NCBI GenBank assembly: GCA_002104905.1
Contig: MCFE01000234.1
Location: forward strand, 57,075-121,074
DNA from: Basidiobolus meristosporus CBS 931.73
Taxonomy: Eukaryota; Basidiobolomycota; Basidiobolomycetes; Basidiobolales; Basidiobolaceae
DNA: 64,000 nt
Direction of reading: 5' to 3'
The notes under the pieces were generated by a model. It had not been told where the DNA came from. It was given only the letters and a program-made list of their open reading frames with translations, and made no database searches. Each line of letters begins with the position of its first letter. Position 1 is the stretch's first letter. The position numbers were made by a program, and so were the translations under genes. Shown one piece after another: positions 50,145-58,840 of the stretch.

Positions 50145-50654
50145 TTAGGCGCAATTGTCGGCACAATGAGTGTATTGAATGTTTTGTTCTTTCACGCATT
50201 GTGTCTCTATTACTGGGGTTGTGTACTGTACATCTTGGGTGGGCTGCATCAGAATGTAAGGATATGAAGAACTATCGTCCGAGTGTTCCGCTCCCTTTTG
50301 CTTGGCATATTCTAATGCGTTGCCCTGGCCCTCCAGCTCGAGACTGGGCCCTGTTTGATACTTGACTTTCAAGTATTTATTGCTGTTGGCTTTAGCAATG
50401 TTCAGGTTATTGTGCTTTCTGGTCACGGTGGTGAAAACCTGGCGCAATAACGGGGATTGGACATTGAACGTCTTAACAACAGGCAAGACTTGAACTTTTT
50501 GGTAGCAATTGTTCACATACTGTGCACATAGCAAACTGCGATAATGAATCATTCTGTACTCGCAAGTGCATGGAGAAGAGCAGCCGATTGGGGCAGCAAC
50601 GGCAACTTGAGGAGCGGCAAGGCCTAGAATCACTGCTATGATAGTAAAGCGCAT
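50145..50654 (-). CDS. Small secreted cysteine-containing protein (169 aa), unknown function
   Basis: The start MRFTIIAVILGLAAPQVAVA is a clear signal peptide, with a likely cut after residue 20. The mature protein has eight cysteines, grouped as Cys25, 29, 31, 43 and 50 at the N-terminus and three in the last 20 residues, an even number suited to disulphides. The middle is Asn/Lys/Gln-rich. A TATATAG box lies about 40-50 bp upstream of the ATG (near 50692-50700). I do not recognise a family. Size, secretion and subtelomeric position fit a small secreted or effector-like fungal protein, but that is inference. A second secreted-protein gene lies upstream on the same strand. Confidence 0.7.
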   Translation of the reverse strand: MRFTIIAVILGLAAPQVAVAAPIGCSSPCTCEYRMIHYRSLLCAQYVNNCYQKVQVLPVVKTFNVQSPLLRQVFTTVTRKHNNLNIAKANSNKYLKVKYQTGPSLELEGQGNALEYAKQKGAEHSDDSSSYPYILMQPTQDVQYTTPVIETQCVKEQNIQYTHCADNCA

Positions 50655-50837
50655 GAAGAATAGCTGAGCAATGATTTAGTTGCATAGGCCGCTATATAGC
50701 GTGGGAGGCTATATAATGAGGTTAAACTGAGGGTATGAAGTGAGTTTTATAAGATTGGGCATGTTACACATTCTGATATGGACTTTATTGAGGAAACCTG
50801 TAACACATAAAACGCATGCACTGGAATGACAATCTCT

Positions 50838-50860
50838 GTATATATATATATATATATATG
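50838..50860. repeat. (TA)n microsatellite
   Basis: About ten TA units lie between the two secreted-protein genes. Confidence 0.9.
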
Positions 50861-51121
50861 GTTCTATCACCGCTGCCCATGATTCTCTTCAATACAAATA
50901 ATAACATTATGAACAACAAGAAGGGACGCTATTTCTGTGTGTTCATATCAGCAAAATATTGAGTACTTGTACATCATCAGTATACCTAGTAAAATATTGC
51001 TCATTTTATTTCATAAATTTACTTTTGCTAGACTGTTTCCACTGAAATATCTAATTTTGAAGTGGCGACGAGCAGAGCTCTTATACTTCTTATAACCCCC
51101 TCTAAGTGCACGCTCTGCTGG

Positions 51122-51551
51122 CTAAGTGATAATGGTTTGTGGCTGTTGCTGCTGGGGCTGATAGAAGGTTTGATCAATGACTTGCGCCTGATTGAACTGG
51201 TTTGAGTTGGACAAGGCATTGGCTTTACTGGAGGAATGGCCATTGATGTTGTCCAGCAAGGCTTGGGATGGTTGAAGATTGGAAATATCGAACCCTTGCA
51301 ACCCAGAGAATCATGCATGCTCACTCGAAGTCTTGCTTGTTTGCATTCGCTCACTCATCTCCGAATCACCCCCTCTCCTCAATTGACGGCTGGTATTCTT
51401 GACTGGGGGCCGAAGTGTCCTGATAACAAGCACCCTGTTGTTCGCCACATGGCTCATTGGTGAAGGATACCTGGGAGTCACCAAGTGGGGTAGCGGAAAT
51501 TGCTTGCAACGAAGCGATGGTGGAAACTAGCAAAAGGAAGGAAAGCTGCAT
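51122..51551 (-). CDS. Second small secreted protein, probably two exons with unresolved splice site
   Basis: Exon 1 starts at the second ATG (51551), giving MQLSFLLLVSTIASLQAISA, a good signal peptide, followed by a short chain with two cysteines (CGEQQGAC). The first ATG at 51572 lies only about 20 bp from the TATA box (ATATAAAT, 51586-51595), so it is probably not transcribed. This frame stops at 51366. A different frame between about 51300 and a TAG at 51122-51124 reads like coding sequence, with LDNINGHSSS and Asn/Gln-rich NQFNQAQVIDQTFYQPQQQQ. An intron ending at TTGCAAG near 51294 would join them, with a weak GTGCTT donor near 51433. The boundary is a guess and the function is unknown. 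Confidence 0.5.
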
Positions 51552-51572
51552 GACTGGCTGGTCGAGTCTCAT

Positions 51573-54500
51573 GCGAAATTTCCCGATTTATATCACCTTC
51601 TCGATCCCACTCAATTAGCTTTATGCGAGCTAGATTGATTTAACCTGGTTGCCTCACCGTTTGCTACTTTGCCTCTTTGTAGCAAGGCTACACAGCATAG
51701 GTTGCACTTCAAAGTGTTCAGAATGAGGGCAATCTGGTCAATGATATCCTTAATATCATTTAAAATTCTCTCAGTTTTTACATTAACTCTCTGTATTAGT
51801 AAGGACTCTGGTAATTGTTTACCAATGAGCTTAAAGATTACCGTCGATAGACTCCAAGGTCATTGCAGTCAATTCCAATGGGTTTTGACTGGTGCAAATA
51901 CTTGTCACCAACGACCGGCAAGAAGGAATTATTCACGGTTATGTTTAGCCAGTAGTGCAAATTATTATGCACGGTAAGACATCTGTCAGGGTCATAGAGA
52001 CTACAGATATGTGATCATTCTAATGGCTTTGAGTTGGGCTTTCCATTGGTGAATTTTGGCGATGAGTTATGGCTGGTGGACTCTTGGAGATGTTACTGTT
52101 AAGGATATTTATCTGAAGCATTGTGCAATAAATGAGTCCAAATCCGCATTCCTTTGACCCAATTGTATTATGCTCATTGCACTGTGAGCATCTAACACTT
52201 TATTAAATATGTGTAGAATGCTACTTTAATTGTCCAAATGTAGCGTGAGAGCAAAGTTTTACCCCGGTCATGCTTTTTATCAGATATATAACAAGAATAG
52301 GTTGCCGGGTACAACTGTCATGTATAGGCAGTTCTTGGTGTTGTTTGATTAATGCCTGGTGTCAGCATCCATTCCAGCAATCAGTATCGTGTACCCACGA
52401 TCCATACTTCTGAAGACAGTCATTTTCTGTTGCGGTCAATATGATATGACACTCCTGAGGTCTTCACTATTGCCTTAGTAGATAGCATCAGATGCCAGGG
52501 ATATATATTATAGCCGTTCAAGTGTTGGCTTCCGGTAATCTTTATTCCTTGGCTTTATAAAAAGCATTGTATAATTTCTGTTATTGAATAATTTGGATCT
52601 TAACATATATCCTATATAACCTTGAGACCCTTAGGCATCTATCAGCAGAAAACCACTTTGAGTCTGTAACAGCTACTATACCAATCTATGTAAGAGCTAG
52701 AGAAATCAACGCATTTCCACTGGTCTATGAAGAATAGAGTATCTTAAATCAATAGGAACTCAAGCGCTGATTCCTCAAAGTGTCTTGCAGCCATATAGGT
52801 ATATTACCAGATGCTGAGCTCCGCAATCTCAGTTGTTCTACCTGGAAAGAGCATGGCAGATTTGGTGAGTTGCTGTTCAGTACCTACTGGTCCACACTTC
52901 CAGGTGCAATATAGAGTGAAGCTTGCAGTCTGTTTACCCACATCGACTTGTGTTAGAATTACAAAGTGCCGTCAGTTGACTAAATGGCTTGCCCAAATGT
53001 CAACTACCATGATGAAGTTGCAAATAAGCATCTGATTTACCCCTAATACTCAAATACCTTAGTATTCAGCCTGGCTAAATGCCCATTGGCGGTTTATGCA
53101 TTTGGGAGTTTGCCTGTAAGTTACCATCTAGTACTAGGAATTAAGCAACACTTGGACACAGCTGGGACTTTCAGTATTACCGAAAAGACCCTGGCCTTAT
53201 AAACCACTTTTTTGGTGCTTTCTCAAGATATCCTTATGATTGGTTTTATAGAGTTTTTGCCGAAGTATACAAGCTTTGCTTCAGCCCTACCTATTACTAC
53301 TGCAATACCAGTCAGTATTAAATTGTTCTTTTGGTTTGCGTAATCACCTTCAATATTTTCCAGAATTCTGTGAAGCAAAAGCATCCCATATAGTGCGTAA
53401 CCTTGGATAGTATGCTGTGCTCATGTGGGTTCTGTGGAAGTAGCCAAGGGAAATTTAATGTAACCGCCTTCACTAAAATACCTAGTACCTTCCATAGGCA
53501 GACAGCGCTGAACATTAAGGCCAGGTAACCTTTGACTTGTTGCTAATAGGCCGGATCAGTGCTCGTAGAGGAAGTGCAACTGAGCCTCCATGAAAAGCAA
53601 AGGTAATGCAAGACTAACACATATGAGTTGATCCGGCTAATGTGCATTGCATGTGATTGACTGCACAGCTTACCTATAGAAAATCAGCCAAAGGCCGGCA
53701 GAATACCAGGTTTCCCTAAACTTACAGCTTTCAGTATCTCAGGTTCTATTGTTTTTACAAACAAGAATAAGTGTTTTCTAGGGAGTAATTAGGCTGAATA
53801 ACCTTTCCATAAGATTTGGTAATAAGCTACTCGCTACTTTTGTAATTATCTATAGCTAAACCTAACCCTACAGAAAGCATCCATATTTGAATCAATTAAA
53901 TGATCAACTTAAGCGTTTATATAATGCCTAGAATACTTCGTGTGGTAAGTCATAGTGTTTGTTGGGTGGCTTGCGTATTCCTCTCGGACGCAGGCAATCA
54001 TGACATTTGCACTTACCAGATGTGGGCCAAGTATTACTGTTGGAAGCACTAACCTAGGGTTTATGATTCCGTAAATAAAATAGGAAATTTTAATGGCGCC
54101 TCGATTATACCTTTTTCGAATAGCTGGCACACAGATCTCGATGTAGATCAAGATGCGCTTCCCGATACACTTGAAAGAAATAGATGTGATATTGAAGAGA
54201 GTGTTGTTGTAGTGATGTGTTGATTTCAAGAGTCAATGGGCCCAGGATTAAGACTATTACTCAGCAACTATACGCGGGTGGATGAGCCAGAATCCGCAGA
54301 AGACAGTGCATCTCATGGCAAACAGACGCTTTGAATAAGATTGAGTATGCACTAGTGGGGGAATGAGACAATAAATGATAAATACTCTTAGTTTTTATAG
54401 GTGAATACATCTGCCACGCATTGAACTAGCCAACAAATAGATAATCTGCTACGTTCTCCCGATGCATCTGCTTATCATATCGAAAGTTTGCTCAAGTTAA

Positions 54501-55043
54501 ATCGAGAGAAACATTATAAGCATTGGCATTTAGATTCCAATAACATTTTACGGTTGCCATAATTTTATCAAGTTCGATCAAGAGAAACATTGGGATTCAG
54601 TTTCGAATAAAACTATATACCACTTTGCAGATTCACTTACCAAAGCTTCATATCCTCACCTGTGTATCGGAGAAGATCACCCTCATGCATGGTATGCGCA
54701 GTATTGTACCCTCCATGTATGCATGTGATTGGTTGTCTCGTACATTATAATGCATGATGAGCAAGGGGTGAGCTATACACAGCGATTAACAAACAGCCAA
54801 CTCATCGTTCTTCTGTTGATAATAAAGATATCGGGACGATTCAAAAAGTGATGTAATATCAAGGCTCAAGATATCAGACGCAGGCAGTGGCAAAACGAAG
54901 CTCCAGAAACTACTCATTTAGCTATATATAGCACTCCACAACCTGGCTTTTGCGACGCAAATCCCTCTCTTGTCAATACAGAATCAATCACAGCGACCAC
55001 ACAGACTGATCGTAATTTAGATAGGCCTAACAACCACTCAGCA
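51573..55043. other. Subtelomeric non-coding region
   Basis: No open frame above about 106 codons and none with recognisable content. Promoter elements of the secreted-protein gene (TATA at 51586-51595) and of the acyltransferase candidate (ATATATAG near 54924) lie at its edges. A CTAACCCTA telomere-like motif occurs near 53861. Confidence 0.5.
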
Positions 55044-55643
55044 ATGGTATATCAAATCAGAATCGTCAAAGATGAAGAAGGGATTAACCAAATCCAAAGA
55101 CTCCTTTACACGGTCTACATTGAGGAGGGCAAATGGAAGTTCAACCCTGCCAATCCAGCTGGGCTAAGGATTGAGAACCATAGGCTAACTGACAACCGCG
55201 ATGATATCGCGACATACTTCGGTGCGTTCAGCAACAAGAAACTAATAGGCTGTTGCCGAATCTGTCCAAGACATGAAGGTTTATTTGAGATACAGAATTA
55301 CAACAGCAAGACTTTGAGCCTACTAACTGAAAAGAACTTGGTGGAGGGTTCAAGGAGTGCAGTACTACCCGAGTATAGACAGCATGGAGTATTTCATATT
55401 ATGTTTCACGAAGTTCTCCAATACTGTTATCAACGCGATCTTTTACTATTTGTTTGTACTAGTTCAAATGAACTTCAGCGTATTTTTCGAATCATTGACT
55501 TTCCAATGGTTGAGGATTTCACATTCAGATATGAATCCCATGACCCAAAAGAGTGTCAACTTTTTGTGGCTAAGTCCCGATCAGACTTACTGAATAGTAT
55601 TTCAAAACTTCGCCCGACAGTTCCATTACAAAGTCATCTTTAA
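55044..55643 (+). CDS. GNAT-fold acyltransferase resembling LuxI/FeeM-type N-acyl synthases (199 aa)
   Basis: This complete single-exon frame has ATG preceded by CAGCA, a TATATATAG box about 115 bp upstream, and AATAAA shortly after the stop (about 55651). The order of features matches the LuxI/FeeM branch of the acyl-CoA N-acyltransferase superfamily. An N-terminal helix is followed by LYTVYIEEGKW (residues 21-31), then a Asp-rich turn and a beta-strand with FGAFSNKKLIGCCRICP (about 59-75). Next is the central VEGSRSAVLPEYRQHGVF (about 100-117), equivalent to the E-x-SR-x-V-x-peyR-x-x-g core, and a C-terminal GNAT-like strand-helix. The substrate cannot be read from sequence. The alternative is a generic GNAT acetyltransferase. 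Such proteins are mainly bacterial, so horizontal transfer is possible but untested. Confidence 0.55.
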   Translation: MVYQIRIVKDEEGINQIQRLLYTVYIEEGKWKFNPANPAGLRIENHRLTDNRDDIATYFGAFSNKKLIGCCRICPRHEGLFEIQNYNSKTLSLLTEKNLVEGSRSAVLPEYRQHGVFHIMFHEVLQYCYQRDLLLFVCTSSNELQRIFRIIDFPMVEDFTFRYESHDPKECQLFVAKSRSDLLNSISKLRPTVPLQSHL

Positions 55644-56257
55644 GTTTGATAAATAAATCTGACTGATATTTTACCCTATTTTATAATACTCTATTTTACA
55701 GCATCCTGGTTATTAATTAATGCATGCTTGCACCATTTTCTTTGTTGCCTTAGCTGTTGATAAATGCATGTATTTTGTATCCACTATTTAGCACTGGTAC
55801 ATATAGCTTTTATCAATCAATATATCACAAAGTATGTCAACTAACATATTAATGACCATCAAGTATAAAGCCCATCCTGAGGCTGATATATCATGACTAA
55901 ACCTTAAGTAGAGTAGACTTATTACTTTCTATTGTGCCAGATTTTTGCTGCCATCCACTCTGGAGTGTTCCTAAACATGCTGGATTACTTCATATCACTT
56001 TGTCATTACCTAATACTGAGCTTAAATAGAATCTTAGATCAAACCATTGTATATTCCTATTTATTCTGATACTATATTTCAATGTATATAACCATATTCA
56101 ACTTTCACAGTAGATATATCTAAATACAAATACAAATACATCAAGTAGTCATTGATATTTAAGTTGTTTTCAAATGTCAATTTTCTCCACTTTGGAGAAA
56201 CATTTGTGTAATCAGAGTTTATGAACTGTCCAAGCAATGATGTGGGCTAGGAGAACG
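55644..56257. other. AT-rich spacer before the retroelement array
   Basis: No gene is seen. AATAAA at about 55651 is the likely polyadenylation signal of the acyltransferase candidate. A short ACAAAT repeat lies near 56126. Confidence 0.5.
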
Positions 56258-56360
56258 GAAAGTCACCTTTGTGGCTGTATCTTTGTTTTGCAAAGTAGTT
56301 ACACAAAGTCAAAAAAGCTAGAAAACAAAGAAGCCAGCTTAGCAACTCCAAATATTGCAT
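56258..56360 (-). mobile_element. Oldest, most diverged telomere-type retroelement tail
   Basis: It reads AAAGTCACCTTTGTGGCTGT at the left and AACAAAGAAGCCAGCTT further right, a degenerate version of the 3' tail shared by the elements to the right. It has no clear telomeric repeat at its left end. Confidence 0.4.
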
Positions 56361-56367
56361 GGTTAGA

Positions 56368-56604
56368 GGGGAGACAGTCACCAACAGGTGAAATCTTTAT
56401 TTCAGCTCAAAAAAAGAAGCCAGCACTACTGTTGTAGCATTCATACAAGAGTGTGTAGCTGAGGGGAGTTTGTAGTTAGGTTAATGAGAAGGGATGATAG
56501 TTCTTCAGTGCTCAAGACACTGTTCAGTGGGAAGGGGAGTATAAAGAGGGGTAGGAATGATATGTGAACAACATAAATTCAGGGAATATGTCAAGGATTG
56601 ATGC
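56368..56604 (-). mobile_element. 5'-truncated LINE copy (3' end only)
   Basis: It corresponds to the last ~235 bp of the full-length element (3' tail with TCACCAACAGGTGA, then the ORF2 C-terminal part) and breaks off within GGATTGAT, next to a single TTAGGG at 56605. The left junction reads GGTTAGAGGGGAGAC, a damaged telomeric unit. Confidence 0.75.
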
Positions 56605-56610
56605 TTAGGG

Positions 56611-56750
56611 GAGGGAAAGTCACCAAGGTAGGTGAAATCTTAGGGTGTAGGTGTTATAGTAAGGGCTAGGAAAAGGTTAGAAGAGCAGGGGGTCTGGGGG
56701 ATGCAGTCCCCTAGAGAATAAAAAAGCAGGGGTTTTGGGGGATGCAATCC
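56611..56750 (-). mobile_element. Short retroelement fragment of the second tail type
   Basis: It begins GAGGGAAAGTCACCAAGGTAGGTGA, the 3' hairpin with a six-base loop, adjoining TTAGGG (56605-56610). It ends at another TTAGGG (56751). Inside it, a GCAGGGG...GGGGGATGCA unit is duplicated (about 56686-56707 and 56726-56748). Confidence 0.6.
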
Positions 56751-56756
56751 TTAGGG

Positions 56757-58370
56757 GGGAGACGGTCACCAACAGGTGAAATCTTTATTTCAGTTGAAAC
56801 AAAGAAGCCAGCGTTACTGTTTTAGCTTTGATACAAGAATGTGTAGCTGAGGGGAATTTTAGGTAAGTTAATAAGAAGTGATGATAACTCTTCAGTGCTC
56901 AAGACACTGCTCAGTGGGAAGGGGGGTAGCAAGAGAGGTAAGAATGACTTGTGAATAACATTAATGAGGGGAATGTGATAAGGATTGATATTCATCATAA
57001 AGGGAGTGTGCTACTCCAGATATTGCTGCCAAAGGTCTGTCAAGTACTTCAGGTAGGCCAGCTTGGGTTTTTCTGACTGCAGAATATAGTGAGCAAACTT
57101 CTTGACTTCAGGATCTCCAAGTATAGTTCTCCAGCAGGAGCCAGGTGTAGTGTGGTGTGTTCTCTTCCAGGCCTTAATCAGTGGGTTGTTGCAGTTGTGA
57201 AGTCTGAGATATAATATGGTTCTGCGGTAGAGAAGTCTGATCTTATAGGGCATAAACCCAAAAGCACCAAGAATAGCATATCTGTAGGGGCATTCAGGCA
57301 GATGAGGCACTAAGGAGGTAATGCGCCATATGGCAAACTTGTCAAGCTTAGTGCAGTCTCTAGAAGTAAGAGAGAGAAGTGGTAAGCCAAATTCCAGGAC
57401 AGGGAAGACAAACTGCTTAAGTAGAAGGAGGCAGCTGGGAGCTGAAGTTGTAGGAGGAGTAACAGCCAGTAGCTTGTGGAGTGCCTATCTTGCCAGGATA
57501 ATTCTCTTCTTCAGGTGTGCTCCAGAGTCTAGTCCAGAGGGAAGGAAAGGAAAGCCAAGATATCTAGCAGAAGCCTGAGCAGGTAGAGTGGAGTTCTCCA
57601 AGTTGATAGGAGAGCCCAAAGGTACTGTCTTTGCAATGCAAAGCTGGAGATTATTCTTCTGCAGATACTGGTGGATGGTCTGGGAGTCTTGTTGCACATT
57701 GGAGGAGGATATTCTGATGTCATCAGCAAAAAGAGTAAGCAGGCAGTCAGCTGAGAGTCTTGGGAAATCATTCAGGAAGATGGCAAACAGTATAGGACCA
57801 AGCACAGAGCCTTGAACCACTCCATTAGGAACTGAGGAACACTGGTGATTGCTCACTTGGGTGCAGAATTCTTGCTTGTGGATCCAGAAACAGAGACCTG
57901 ACAAGGAGGGTGAGAGAGGTACTGGAGAAGCATTGCAACTTGAACCAAAGCAGATTTCTGTCAACTGAATCAAAGGCCTTAGTAATATCAAACAGAACAG
58001 AGTGATACTTGCACTGGAGAGAGTGATCTTGGCTAAGTATGACTGCATATTCCAAGGAGAGGCCAGGAACAAAGCCAAACTGTGCAGGGTGATACTTGAG
58101 GGAGTCAGAGTAGAGCTCCTGAGCAAGCAGAAGCTCAAACACCTTTCTGCAGGTGGGCAGCAGAGATGTTGGCCTGTAGGAGCTAGGATCCAGGTGCTTT
58201 CCTTTACCCTTGTACAGTGGCAGAACATTTGCAAAGGACCATTCCTCAGGAGTAGAAAGCTTGGCTGAGCATTGCTGAAACAGTGGAAGCAGAAGTGCAG
58301 ACATGGCCTTGGTACTAGTTGTCAGAAGCTCATAGGAGATTGTGTCCACACCTGGGGCAGTAGAGTTGGG
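56757..58370 (-). mobile_element. 5'-truncated LINE copy with dead ORF2
   Basis: It is closely similar to the full-length element from its 3' hairpin to RT block GVDTISYELL, where it stops at TAGAGTTGGG and is joined directly to GTTAGGG (58371). ORF2 is inactive. One extra base near 57835 shifts the frame, and stops replace the Gln codons of ILARQALHKL (57485-57487) and WQQYLQQH (57011-57013). Retained motifs include QGSVLGPILF and FADD of the reverse transcriptase. Confidence 0.9.
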
Positions 58371-58388
58371 GTTAGGGTTGGGTTAGGG
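58371..58388 (+). repeat. Internal telomeric tract between two retroelements
   Basis: GTTAGGGTTGGGTTAGGGG contains telomeric units, one of them degenerate. It lies between the truncated 5' end of one element and the 3' end of the next. Confidence 0.8.
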
Positions 58389-58769
58389 GAGGGAAAAGTC
58401 ACCAAGTTGGTGAAATCTTTATTTGAGTTAAGAACTAATCCAAGTACAAATAAAGAAGCCAATTAAGAGGTCTAGAACCTCTCTAATAAGTAATCTAATC
58501 TATGTTTTGTTTCATCTCTAATGTTTGTTTCAATAAAGTAAAGCTCATCAGGGGTAAATATAAAATTCAGGGGTTTTGGGGGAAGTACAAATTGCAGATG
58601 TTTCTGATCAATATAATCCAAGACTGGAACCCAGCCTGGGATTAGGTGTAGTAGGAAAGGTGTGTGGACTTGTAAGTAGCTCTGCCACATAGATCTTAGA
58701 TGGCCCTGAGCCAGTAGTCTTGGTTTCTCAGCTTTTTGAAGTTTTGAAGCAAGCTCTGTTACTACAGCA
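58389..58769 (-). mobile_element. 5'-truncated copy of a second, diverged LINE family
   Basis: The 3' end carries TCACCAAGTTGGTGA, then AAATAAAG. A minus-strand frame at 58472-58690 (WQSYLQVHTPFLLHL ... PPKPLNFIFTPDELYFIE) is homologous to the last ~70 residues of the full-length ORF2 but clearly diverged. The 5' break joins TTAGGGTTAGGG at 58771. Confidence 0.8.
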
Positions 58770-58770
58770 C

Positions 58771-58784
58771 TTAGGGTTAGGGGG
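58771..58784 (+). repeat. Internal telomeric tract at the 3' junction of the full-length LINE
   Basis: TTAGGGTTAGGGGG sits directly between the upstream fragment and the 3' tail of the full-length element. Confidence 0.85.
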
Positions 58785-58840
58785 GGAGACAGTCACCAAC
58801 AGGTGAAATCTTTATTTCAGTTGAAACAAAGAAGCCAGCG

